In this document: in pieces, positions 1 through 7,800 of the stretch
How the letters are laid out: the number at the start of each line of letters is the position of its first letter
Position numbering within the stretch: the stretch's first letter is position 1
Assembly: GCA_019638255.1 (NCBI GenBank)
Contig: JAHBUD010000001.1
Span: forward strand, 434,001-498,000
Reading direction: 5' to 3'
DNA: 64,000 bases
Source: Cyclobacteriaceae bacterium
GTDB taxonomy: Bacteria > Bacteroidota > Bacteroidia > Cytophagales > Cyclobacteriaceae
The notes under the pieces: generated by a model
The model's input: only the letters and a program-made list of their open reading frames with translations
What the model was told of the DNA's origin: nothing
Database searches by the model: none
Translations under genes and position numbers: made by a program

Positions 1-983
1 AATCCGAAATAAGAAAGTCTGCCTGGATATTTAATGGATTGCTTGATGTCGGCAATAATGGAATCGGGCAAACCCAAATGCCACGAGGTGTTGTCAAGTT
101 GCTCGGGATTATCGCGCAAATATTCATAATTGTAAAGTCCTTCAACTGTTGGTGTCCAGAACAATGGGCCGAGGCTCATCTTTGCGGTGCGCTCTTTGAT
201 CATGGCAATAATGTCAGCCGGATATTCCGGTGCTGCGGCCAAGCCAGTATGTTCAAAACAATCAACGCCAGCTTTCAGTCCTCTTCGGATTTCATCAGGC
301 CTGTGTGCATGAGCTACTACACGCAGGTTGTTTTTGTGCGCTTCATCTACTACGGCCAGGTATTCCGCATCAGTCATTTCATCCTGATCAATAAGTTTAA
401 TACAATCAACTCCTGCCTTGGCCAGTTGCTGCACTTTCAGGCGCGCATCTTTGTCGCCATTCACGCCCCAACGAAAGGCTTCTGTGCCTGGGTAAGGTTT
501 TTTCTGAATAAAAGGACCACTCATGTACATCGTTGGGCCAGGAATTTCTCCTTTATTGATGCGGTTGCGCACACTGATGCTCGCTTGCAGGGGTGCGCCC
601 AAATCGCGCGCACTGGTAATGCCTGCCAGCAACAATTGATGCGCTGACGAAGGCATGATTACTTTTTCAAATTCATTGATATAGGTTTTGTCCCAATGGG
701 TATAATCACTGTGGCCATTGATCATCAGGTGTACGTGCATGTCCCAAAGGCCGGGCAGCACACTCATGCCTTCGGTAGAAATAATTTCTGCACCTACAGG
801 AATTTGTACCTGACCAATTTGCCCGATGGTTTTAATGCGTTCGCCTTCAATGATGATGACCGAGTTTCGCAAGGGTGTGCCGCCATAACCGTCAATAAGT
901 GTGCCGCCCACCAGGGCTTTGATTTGTGCCCATCCTTGCACCTGAAGGATGATGGCTAGTAATAGTGGTATAATTCTTCCCAT
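1..983 (-). CDS. Amidohydrolase family protein (3' part beyond left edge)
   Basis: This is a metal-dependent amidohydrolase of the imidazolonepropionase/prolidase-like group. The reverse strand is open from an ATG at 983 to the window edge, giving about 327 visible residues. It starts with a hydrophobic leader ending near WAQ (residue 20), so export is likely. The metal-binding HVH lies at residues 83-85 in the context GLWDMHVHL. A candidate carboxylated lysine is K196 (IKLI), and further metal-ligand histidines are at 225 and 227 (AHAH) and 245 (FEHTG). The C-terminal catalytic Asp region is outside the window. The substrate cannot be told; family members hydrolyse peptides or cyclic amides. 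It is divergent from the ATPase gene to its right. Confidence 0.85.
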   Translation of the reverse strand, partial: MGRIIPLLLAIILQVQGWAQIKALVGGTLIDGYGGTPLRNSVIIIEGERIKTIGQIGQVQIPVGAEIISTEGMSVLPGLWDMHVHLMINGHSDYTHWDKTYINEFEKVIMPSSAHQLLLAGITSARDLGAPLQASISVRNRINKGEIPGPTMYMSGPFIQKKPYPGTEAFRWGVNGDKDARLKVQQLAKAGVDCIKLIDQDEMTDAEYLAVVDEAHKNNLRVVAHAHRPDEIRRGLKAGVDCFEHTGLAAAPEYPADIIAMIKERTAKMSLGPLFWTPTVEGLYNYEYLRDNPEQLDNTSWHLGLPDSIIADIKQSIKYPGRLSYFG

Positions 984-1033
984 GATAGAAAGTACGGAAT
1001 TCCCTGTTTGGATAGCAAATGTATAGTATTACA

Positions 1034-1075
1034 CCTTTTGTATTATACTTTTAGTATAATACCTTTGGTATAAAT
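1034..1075. repeat. Three tandem 14-bp repeats with an embedded inverted repeat
   Basis: Three adjacent degenerate 14-mers lie at 1034-1047, 1048-1061 and 1062-1075, each of the form C(C/T)TTT..GTAT.ATA. Within them TATTATAC (1041-1048) and GTATAATA (1054-1061) form a perfect 8-bp inverted repeat around TTTTA. The block sits between two divergent genes and overlaps the predicted promoter of the ATPase gene, so it may bind a regulator. Confidence 0.7.
1037..1067 (+). promoter_or_regulatory. Predicted Bacteroidota-type promoter for the ATPase gene
   Basis: TTTG at 1037-1040 is followed by exactly 19 bp and then TACCTTTG at 1060-1067. This fits the -33 TTTG / -7 TAnnTTTG consensus of the Bacteroidota primary sigma factor. 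The start codon follows 18 bp downstream. The spacer is occupied by the inverted repeat at 1041-1061, a natural place for a repressor. Confidence 0.6.
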
Positions 1076-1085
1076 TATCGAGGGC

Positions 1086-2195
1086 ATGAATCCGTTTGTA
1101 GTTATTGGTTACCGGGGAAATGAAACTTTTTGCGATCGGGAGAACGAAACCCGTGCCCTGATCAAAAACCTGAAAAATGGTCGGAATACCTGTATTATCT
1201 CGCCTCGCAGACTCGGCAAAACCGCCCTTGTGTATCATGTTTTCGCTAATTTAAAAGATTGGGTCTGCGTATATGTTGACCTGAATCTCTGCAACAACCT
1301 TGATGACTTCCTGAAAAGCCTTGCCTCCTCGCTGGCTAACATTCCCTCCGCCCATAAATTTTCTTTTCTGGAATTACTCACTTCGCTCAAATTCAGTGTT
1401 GAAATGGATGCGCTCACCGGTCAGTATAGTGTAGGATTTAACCTGGTAAAGCCAGGCGATAATAAAAAATCGGTTTCTGAACTTTTGAAAATCATCGCCA
1501 GGCAGAAGAATGTGGTCATTGCACTCGATGAATTCCAGCAGATACTTAGCTTCAAGGAAGCACAGGTGGAAGGTTGGCTTAGAGCCGAAGCCCAACAACA
1601 TAGTTCGGTCCGGTTTATTTATTCCGGAAGTCAGCAACGTGTACTGCATGAAATGTTTGGATCGAATAAACGCCCCTTCTACCACAGTGCTGAACTGATG
1701 ACTTTAACCTGTATACCGAAAGATGTATACACCGCTTTTATTGTTGATCAATTCAAGAAAGGAAAAAAAAGTATTTCAAAAGATGTTGCCGGCTTCATAT
1801 ACGACTACTGTTTGGGGTTTACCGCATACATTCAGTTAGTATGTAATCACCTATATGATGACACCCTTCGAATAATAAAGGAAGACTCCGTGCTGACTAC
1901 TGTTGGGGAACTCTTAAAACAATATGAGCCGTTTTATTTGAAACTAAAAAAGCCTTTAACGGATATGCAGTTCAAGGTTCTCTATGCTGTAGCTAAACTG
2001 AAAAAAGTTTATGCCATAACCGGAAATGAGTTTATGAGTGCTGCGGGAATCACAAATCCCTCTTCAGCAAGCAAAGCTGTTGCTGCACTGCTTAAGTACG
2101 ATCTTATCTATACCGATACGGATGAAAGTGGAAAGGAATTCTATAGTATTGACGATGTGCTTTTTTTACGTTGGCTTGAAAGACAAAGTATATAA
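1086..2195 (+). CDS. AAA-type ATP-binding protein (archaeal ATPase-like)
   Basis: This is a P-loop ATPase related to the archaeal-type ATPase family (PF01637-like STAND/AAA proteins) that is scattered through bacteria. The Walker A motif SPRRLGKT is at residues 39-46 and the Walker B motif VVIALDEF is near 143-150. A sensor-like YSGSQQ segment follows. The last roughly 90 residues, after KPLTDMQFKVLYAVAKL, look like a winged helix, usual for this family. At 369 residues the length is typical. It has its own promoter with an embedded palindrome and no obvious partner gene. The family's cellular role is largely unknown; links to mobile or defence functions have been proposed but nothing here proves one. 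Confidence 0.85.
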   Translation: MNPFVVIGYRGNETFCDRENETRALIKNLKNGRNTCIISPRRLGKTALVYHVFANLKDWVCVYVDLNLCNNLDDFLKSLASSLANIPSAHKFSFLELLTSLKFSVEMDALTGQYSVGFNLVKPGDNKKSVSELLKIIARQKNVVIALDEFQQILSFKEAQVEGWLRAEAQQHSSVRFIYSGSQQRVLHEMFGSNKRPFYHSAELMTLTCIPKDVYTAFIVDQFKKGKKSISKDVAGFIYDYCLGFTAYIQLVCNHLYDDTLRIIKEDSVLTTVGELLKQYEPFYLKLKKPLTDMQFKVLYAVAKLKKVYAITGNEFMSAAGITNPSSASKAVAALLKYDLIYTDTDESGKEFYSIDDVLFLRWLERQSI

Positions 2196-2220
2196 TGATT
2201 GATCGCTAAATAAAACAAAA

Positions 2221-3018
2221 ATGCCTCACATCAACTGCAACAATTCCAGCCTGTACTATGTCGATGAGGGCTCCGGAGCCGAAACCATCGTGTTTTCACA
2301 TGGACTTTTGTTTTCGCACGAAATGTTTCGAAAGCAAATAGATCATTTCAAAAGCCGGTACAGGTGCATTGCCTACGACCATCGCGGACAAGGGCAAAGC
2401 GAGGCAACCAAAACCGGCTACGACATGGACAGTTTGTTTCTGGATGCCGTAGCGCTTATTGAAAATTTGCAACTGGGATCTGTGCACTTTGTTGGCTTAA
2501 GCATGGGCGGTTTTGTGGGCATGCGGTTAGCTGCACGAAAGCCGGACCTGGTTAAAAGTCTTACGCTGATGGAGACCTCAGCCGAAACCGAAGTGAACAA
2601 GTTGAAGTATAGTGTACTCAATTTGATTTTTAAGGTTGCGGGAAGTAAACCAATCTATAAGAAAATCATGAGTATACTTTTTGGCGCAACCTTTATGAAC
2701 GATCCGGAACGCGCAGAAGAAAGGCTCTATTGGGAAAACAAAATGATGGCCATACCAAAAACAGTTACGCGCGCTGTGAGCGGTGTGATTGACCGAACCG
2801 CTGTGCTTGACGAAATCCGCTCTATTGAAAAGCCAACCTTGATTATTGTGGGCGATGAAGACGTGGCTACCACGCCTTCAAAAGCACAGCGCATTCACAA
2901 ACAAATCAATGGATCCGTTTTGGAAATAGTGCCAGGAGCCGGACATAGCTCATGCATTGAGAAGCCTGTTGAAGTGAACGTTATACTTGAAAAGTTTTTA
3001 AGTCATGTTGTGTCTTGA
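2221..3018 (+). CDS. Alpha/beta hydrolase
   Basis: This is an alpha/beta-hydrolase fold enzyme of 265 residues without a signal peptide, so probably cytoplasmic. The oxyanion HG motif is at SHGLL (residues 26-30). The nucleophile elbow GLSMGG has Ser94, the acid is in IVGDED (Asp212 or Asp214), and the catalytic His is H242 in GAGHSSCIEKP. The pattern resembles 3-oxoadipate enol-lactonase-like esterases, but the substrate cannot be assigned. It lies 25 bp after the ATPase gene and 15 bp before the site-2 protease gene, so cotranscription with the latter is likely. Confidence 0.9.
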   Translation: MPHINCNNSSLYYVDEGSGAETIVFSHGLLFSHEMFRKQIDHFKSRYRCIAYDHRGQGQSEATKTGYDMDSLFLDAVALIENLQLGSVHFVGLSMGGFVGMRLAARKPDLVKSLTLMETSAETEVNKLKYSVLNLIFKVAGSKPIYKKIMSILFGATFMNDPERAEERLYWENKMMAIPKTVTRAVSGVIDRTAVLDEIRSIEKPTLIIVGDEDVATTPSKAQRIHKQINGSVLEIVPGAGHSSCIEKPVEVNVILEKFLSHVVS

Positions 3019-3033
3019 AATAATCATTGAATT

Positions 3034-4122
3034 ATGAAAATGAAATACTCCATATCCCTTGGTCGTGTAGCGGGCATACAAATTTTTGTTCACTGGACTT
3101 TTTTGATTCTCATTGCCTGGATTGTGTACATCAACCTGAAACAGGGTATGGGCACCATTGATATTCTGTGGAGTGTGTTGTTCATCCTCACCTTGTTTGC
3201 CTGTGTAACGGCTCACGAACTAGGACATGCGCTGGCCGCAAAGCGTTATAATATTAAAACCAAAAACATTACACTTTTACCCATTGGCGGATTAGCGCAA
3301 CTTGAATCCATTCCAGAAAAACCAAAAGAAGAGTTGGTGGTGGCGTTGGCTGGTCCATTGGTAAATGTTGTCATTGCTACCTTTCTGTTTCCGTTGGTAA
3401 AACTGAGTCCGAACGTTATTGAAGAAATAGACCTGAGCAGGTTAAGTCATTATAACTTCTTGTTTTCACTGATGGTGGTAAACATCTGGCTTGCCGTTTT
3501 CAACATGATCCCTGCCTTTCCTATGGATGGTGGTCGTGTACTTCGTGCGCTGCTTTCGTTTAAGTTTGAGCGCAACCTTGCCACACGAATTGCCGCATCA
3601 ATAGGCCAGTTGCTTGCAGTGGGCTTTGTGCTCATCGGATTTTTCATCAATCCATTTCTGGTCTTCATCGGCATTTTTATTTTTCTGGGCGCCCAGGCTG
3701 AAGCACAATTCGCTGAAGCAAAATCGTTGTTGAAAGGATATACGGTAGCGGATGCTATGATGTGCGATATCCCCCTGCTGAAACCAACAGACACCATTGA
3801 GCATGGTTCTGATCGGTTGCTTGCTTCGCAAAACAGGAATTTTATTGTAGCCGATGAAAGCGGGGTAGTGGGAACGCTGAATCGCGATGAAATCATCAAA
3901 GCACTGCGTGAAGGCAAATTTACCAGCCCGGTAAGCGATGCCATGAATCGCGATTTCCTTTTACTTGAATTACAGTCTTCGCTAGAAGAAGCGTGGACAA
4001 CCATGCAAACCACACGCAAAACAGCGGCTCCAATTTTTTCAGATGGCAAGCTTGTGGGAATGTTGGATACCGAAAACGTGGCTGAGTTCCTGATGATCAG
4101 TGAGGCCAGAAACAAAGAATAG
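3034..4122 (+). CDS. Site-2 protease family protein (M50) with CBS domains
   Basis: This is an intramembrane zinc metalloprotease of the M50/SpoIVFB-like group. The HELGH zinc motif is at residues 61-65 within a membrane segment. The second motif NMIPAFPMDGGR is at about 157-168, and Asp165 is the third metal ligand. Several transmembrane helices fill the first 220 residues. Residues from about 230 to the end (DAMM, then VSDAMN) form a CBS-domain pair, which usually senses adenine nucleotides. Such proteins cleave membrane-bound anti-sigma factors or signal proteins; the substrate here is unknown. The length of 362 residues fits the CBS-containing subfamily. Confidence 0.92.
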   Translation: MKMKYSISLGRVAGIQIFVHWTFLILIAWIVYINLKQGMGTIDILWSVLFILTLFACVTAHELGHALAAKRYNIKTKNITLLPIGGLAQLESIPEKPKEELVVALAGPLVNVVIATFLFPLVKLSPNVIEEIDLSRLSHYNFLFSLMVVNIWLAVFNMIPAFPMDGGRVLRALLSFKFERNLATRIAASIGQLLAVGFVLIGFFINPFLVFIGIFIFLGAQAEAQFAEAKSLLKGYTVADAMMCDIPLLKPTDTIEHGSDRLLASQNRNFIVADESGVVGTLNRDEIIKALREGKFTSPVSDAMNRDFLLLELQSSLEEAWTTMQTTRKTAAPIFSDGKLVGMLDTENVAEFLMISEARNKE

Positions 4123-4123
4123 T

Positions 4124-6478
4124 TTACTCGTTCCGCAACTGGTCTACTGGATTGCTTAGTGCTGCGCGGCTAACCTGAAACAGAATCACGCTGAGCGTAA
4201 CAATCATCAAACAAATGGCGGTAACCATAAATGTGGTGGGGGTTATTGAAACATGATAAGCGTAGCCTTCCAAAAATGCTTTCATAATGTAATGAGCAAT
4301 TGGGTAGCCTATCGCAAGCGCTACAATTGCCAGCACAACAAACTCAGTACTCATGAACATGATAAGGTTTGGTACGCTTGCGCCCAGCACTTTGCGTATG
4401 CTGATCTCTTTCTTCTTTCGTTCCGTTGAGTACGATGCTAAGCCTAATAATCCTAACGCTGAAATTAAGATCGCCATGAAGGTAAAGCCAACCGATAGTT
4501 TTCCGATTACCCGTTCCTCCTTATAAACTTTGTTGAATGAATCATCTAAAAAGCTATACTCAAAAGGATAGTTGGGGCTGGCAACCCTCCACAATTGTTC
4601 TATGGCAGCAAGGGTCTGCTGTGTTTTATCCGCTTCAATCTTCAGGTAGTAGCGGCCTGTCCACTCCGGCATACATAGGATTACAATCGGATCCATGCTT
4701 TCCATCAGCGAGCGAATGTGAAAATCTTCAACCACTCCTACTATCTTTCCCTCCTTACCCCATTGATTCGTTTCCATACCAACAGGCTGCTCAACGCCCA
4801 TTAAATTCGCCAGCGTTCGGTTAATGATCACGTTTGTGGTGTCATTCATCTCTTCACTGAATGATCTGCCTTCTAAGACTTCTAAACCCATTACTTCAAT
4901 AAAATCATATCCCACAACCAGTGTACGCACGTACACACGGCTGTCCTCTGGCTTGCCAGCCCAGTGAAAGGAACTGTTCTGATTCTCTACTTGAGTAATG
5001 TTTTGGTTGGCCAGTGCTATACCATTAACCCCTGGTAATTCGCTGAGCTGATTTTTAAATACTTCAAAATCTTTAATGCCACGGCCGGTAAATATCAGCA
5101 CATTATCCTTGTGGTATCCTAAATTTTTAGATTGGATATATTCTATTTGATTGAACACCACCAGGGAACACACTATGAGGATAGCTGAAATGGTAAACTG
5201 AAATACCACCAATGCTCTTCTTAATGAACCGGTTTGTTCGGCTAAAACCGATGTGCCCTTTAGTGCCTTAACAGGATTAACAGCGGATAACACCAGGGCC
5301 GGATAACTTCCCGCCAATACTCCAGTGCCCAACACAATTAAAATGGATGGAACATAGAATGAGGGGTTGCTGTACTCAATGGTGACCTGTTTAGATACCA
5401 ATGCATTGAAGAAGGGGAGCGTAACCTCAACCACAAGCACAGCCAATATCATGGCAAGCGTTGCGATTACAATTGACTCGGTAATAAACTGGGCAATTAA
5501 AATCCAGCGCTGGGCACCAATCACTTTTCGAACACCAATTTCTTTGTTTCGAACCGTAGCCCGCGCGGTAGCCAAATTCATAAAATTGATACAAGCTACA
5601 ATCAGTATAAATACTGCAACGATGGAAAATATTCCAACATACTTAATCCGGCCACCGGCCGGTACACCATTTTCAAATGTGGAATAGAGATACCTGTCAC
5701 CGAACGGTTGAAGATAATATTGGAAGCGATTCCGGTTCTCTTCATCCAACTCAAACAACTTAATCAGGTGATTGTGAATTTTTTCCTGAGTTTCAGCGGG
5801 ATTGAATTCCCCTTCGCGGAACTTCAGGTAAAGCGGATAATCACTGTTGCCCCAATCCTGAATCCTGTATTTTTTGTGAATGTCAAAGTGGGCTACGAAA
5901 TTAAATTGCAAACTGGAGCTTGTTGGAATATCTTCCATGATCGCTGTAACCGTTAACTCGTTTTCGGAACGCAGTGTCACCACTTTTCCCAATGCCGATT
6001 CACTTCCAAAAAGTTTTTCGGAAAGACTTTTGGTTAGCACGATTGATGATGCGTCTGGTAAAGGTTTTGATGGATCGCCTTCAATAATCTTATAGCTAAA
6101 AATGTTAAAGAACTCAGGATAGGTAAAGTATCCGCCCTGTAAAAAACTCTTCTCTTCAACCTGTATCAAGCGTGGACCATCATCGGCAACGGGGGCAACA
6201 AATTCAATCTCAGGAATATTGCTTTTAATTTCCTCGGCCAACGGGCCCGGGGTAACGGCCCAGGTTATTGTTCCTTCGGGGTTATATAAGTTTAGTACAA
6301 CATGATAAATGTGGTCGATATCGCTGTGAAAGCGATCTTTGTTAATTTCATCGGAAACCCAGAGGTAAATGAAGATCGTGCAGATCAAACCGGTTGCCAA
6401 CCCGACAACATTCACAAATGAATAAAGCCGCTGACGCAGAAAATTGCGCATGGCCACTACGAGGTAATTTTTCAGCAT
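4124..6478 (-). CDS. FtsX/MacB-like ABC transporter permease
   Basis: This membrane protein of 784 residues has the duplicated MacB/FtsX permease layout common in Bacteroidota. An N-terminal helix (about 21-43) is followed by a MacB-type extracytoplasmic domain. An FtsX block contains ACINFMNLATARA and KEIGVRKVIGA, then comes a second extracytoplasmic domain, and a final FtsX block contains KKKEISIRKVLGAS. It ends in NPVDQLRNE. No ATP-binding subunit is adjacent. Members act with a separate ATPase as mechanotransmitters or exporters of peptides or lipoproteins. It is a paralogue of the 7801-10497 permease. Its stop is one base from the stop of the convergent protease gene. Confidence 0.92.
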   Translation of the reverse strand: MLKNYLVVAMRNFLRQRLYSFVNVVGLATGLICTIFIYLWVSDEINKDRFHSDIDHIYHVVLNLYNPEGTITWAVTPGPLAEEIKSNIPEIEFVAPVADDGPRLIQVEEKSFLQGGYFTYPEFFNIFSYKIIEGDPSKPLPDASSIVLTKSLSEKLFGSESALGKVVTLRSENELTVTAIMEDIPTSSSLQFNFVAHFDIHKKYRIQDWGNSDYPLYLKFREGEFNPAETQEKIHNHLIKLFELDEENRNRFQYYLQPFGDRYLYSTFENGVPAGGRIKYVGIFSIVAVFILIVACINFMNLATARATVRNKEIGVRKVIGAQRWILIAQFITESIVIATLAMILAVLVVEVTLPFFNALVSKQVTIEYSNPSFYVPSILIVLGTGVLAGSYPALVLSAVNPVKALKGTSVLAEQTGSLRRALVVFQFTISAILIVCSLVVFNQIEYIQSKNLGYHKDNVLIFTGRGIKDFEVFKNQLSELPGVNGIALANQNITQVENQNSSFHWAGKPEDSRVYVRTLVVGYDFIEVMGLEVLEGRSFSEEMNDTTNVIINRTLANLMGVEQPVGMETNQWGKEGKIVGVVEDFHIRSLMESMDPIVILCMPEWTGRYYLKIEADKTQQTLAAIEQLWRVASPNYPFEYSFLDDSFNKVYKEERVIGKLSVGFTFMAILISALGLLGLASYSTERKKKEISIRKVLGASVPNLIMFMSTEFVVLAIVALAIGYPIAHYIMKAFLEGYAYHVSITPTTFMVTAICLMIVTLSVILFQVSRAALSNPVDQLRNE

Positions 6479-6639
6479 CGTCAGTACACTTGAGTGCGGT
6501 GTTACTCAATTAACAGGCCAATTAAAAAGTTGTTAAATGAGAAATATTGATTGATTGGGCTTTAAGGCACTAATCGGATTCGAACAGTATTGACCGAATG
6601 CGGACAACCAGAATTCTTTGTCGCGAGTCTAATTGAAAT

Positions 6640-7299
6640 CTATTCGTACATCAACTCTTTCACTTTTTCCTTGTCTTCTTTCTCGTTCTTCAGGTCGAAC
6701 ATCGTTCCGAACACATGATCCCATAATGTTGAGCTTACACCAAAGCCTTGATGTTCATGCTTATAATGATGCAGGTGGTGGTTGCGCCACAATCCTTTCA
6801 TCCATTTGAAGGGAGGGTTCCAGGCGTGGATAGCGTAATGCATACTTCCATAAATCAGGTAGCCCAATAAAAATCCGGGAAAGAACATGAATGCATGCAA
6901 TCCCATCGCCAGGTACATCAAACCAAACAAGGTGGAAGCAATGAAAACGCTTGGTATGGGTGGCATAAAGAGTCGTTGACGGTCGCGTGGATATTCATGA
7001 TGGTTTCCGTGCATGATGTACACAATTTTTTTGGCGCGTTCGGTTTGCGGTATCCAGTGGAAAATAAACCGGTGAGCTGCGTACTCAAACAATGACCAGG
7101 AAAACATACCAATGAAGAAGGTTGCTGCTACCCTTGCTATGCTAAAACCCAGGGTGGTGCTGGCGTAGTAAAACAGATAAGTAATAACCGGGGTGTACAT
7201 GCCCCAAATCAGCCACGGGGGTGCCTTGGTTAAAGTTTCCAATAATTCACTTTTGAACAGTCGCGCCTGACCCTTATTGTGGATCTTTTCGAACTTCAT
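6640..7299 (-). CDS. Sterol desaturase/fatty acid hydroxylase family protein
   Basis: This is a membrane di-iron oxygenase of the fatty acid hydroxylase superfamily, 219 residues with three to four hydrophobic helices. Histidine clusters are at HRFIFH (H76, H81), HGNHH (H97, H100, H101), HYAIH (H154, H158) and HHLHH (H174-H178). These are the ligands expected of a 2-hydroxylase resembling FAH1/Scs7. It probably hydroxylates fatty acids or sphingolipid acyl chains, which Bacteroidota make, but the substrate is inferred. It is divergent from the PadR gene. Confidence 0.88.
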   Translation of the reverse strand: MKFEKIHNKGQARLFKSELLETLTKAPPWLIWGMYTPVITYLFYYASTTLGFSIARVAATFFIGMFSWSLFEYAAHRFIFHWIPQTERAKKIVYIMHGNHHEYPRDRQRLFMPPIPSVFIASTLFGLMYLAMGLHAFMFFPGFLLGYLIYGSMHYAIHAWNPPFKWMKGLWRNHHLHHYKHEHQGFGVSSTLWDHVFGTMFDLKNEKEDKEKVKELMYE

Positions 7300-7413
7300 A
7301 ATTCATCGATTTCAGTCTCAAATTTCGTAATGAATCCCAGAAAATCCCTGATTTTGATCAGCGTGAAAAAGGATTTTTCAATGTTATGCCGCAACCTTGA
7401 GGTGTACCGTTGC

Positions 7414-7429
7414 GTCTTATGCATAAGAC
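7414..7429. promoter_or_regulatory. Perfect 16-bp palindrome, candidate PadR operator
   Basis: GTCTTATGCATAAGAC is a perfect palindrome 20 bp before the PadR start codon, in the divergent gap with the hydroxylase gene. Its half sequence TCTTATGCA recurs at 7445-7453, where it overlaps the PadR ATG at 7449. PadR regulators commonly repress their own operon through such palindromes, so autoregulation is a reasonable inference. Confidence 0.55.
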
Positions 7430-7448
7430 AATTATGTATTAGGTTCTT

Positions 7449-7784
7449 ATGCACTCACCAGAACTCCTTAAAGGAACGCTGCAAACCATTGTTTTGAAGG
7501 TTCTGAAAGATCATGGAAAAATGTACGGTTACGAAATAACCCAACGGGTAAAGGAACTTTCGGCCGACCGGATTTTACTTACCGAAGGCGCACTGTATCC
7601 TTCCCTTCATAAACTTGAAGCCGAGGGTCTATTGAAAACAGAAATCGTAACGATCGGTAAACGGATGCGCAAGTACTATACACTAACCGCTCCTGGCAAA
7701 GTTGAGGCAAAAGAACGTGTAGCAGAGTTTTTGGATTTCGTCAAAACCATGGGCAACGTTCTGAATATTCAACTGTCAACCTGA
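7449..7784 (+). CDS. PadR family transcriptional regulator
   Basis: This is a 111-residue winged-helix repressor of the PadR type. It has the typical N-terminal ELLKGTLQ, the helix HGKMYGYEITQRV and the recognition/wing segment TEGALYPSLHKLEAEGLL, then the KYYTLT beta-wing and a short C-terminal helix. It sits 16 bp upstream of a large permease gene. PadR genes next to MacB-like permease genes are a recurrent Bacteroidota pairing, in which the regulator probably controls the transporter. The palindrome at 7414-7429 and its half-site at the start codon suggest autoregulation. Confidence 0.93.
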   Translation: MHSPELLKGTLQTIVLKVLKDHGKMYGYEITQRVKELSADRILLTEGALYPSLHKLEAEGLLKTEIVTIGKRMRKYYTLTAPGKVEAKERVAEFLDFVKTMGNVLNIQLST

Positions 7785-7800
7785 AGCTGGGCGAAGCGGC

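Noticed and set aside
39..959. Long + strand reading frames at the left edge
   Set aside because: They are antisense to the amidohydrolase, whose metal-site motifs are on the - strand.
1086..2195. ATPase gene as part of a defence island
   Set aside because: It stands alone among housekeeping genes, with no nuclease, toxin or mobile element nearby.
3450..4115. 221-codon - strand frame
   Set aside because: It is fully antisense to the site-2 protease gene and its product has no family features.
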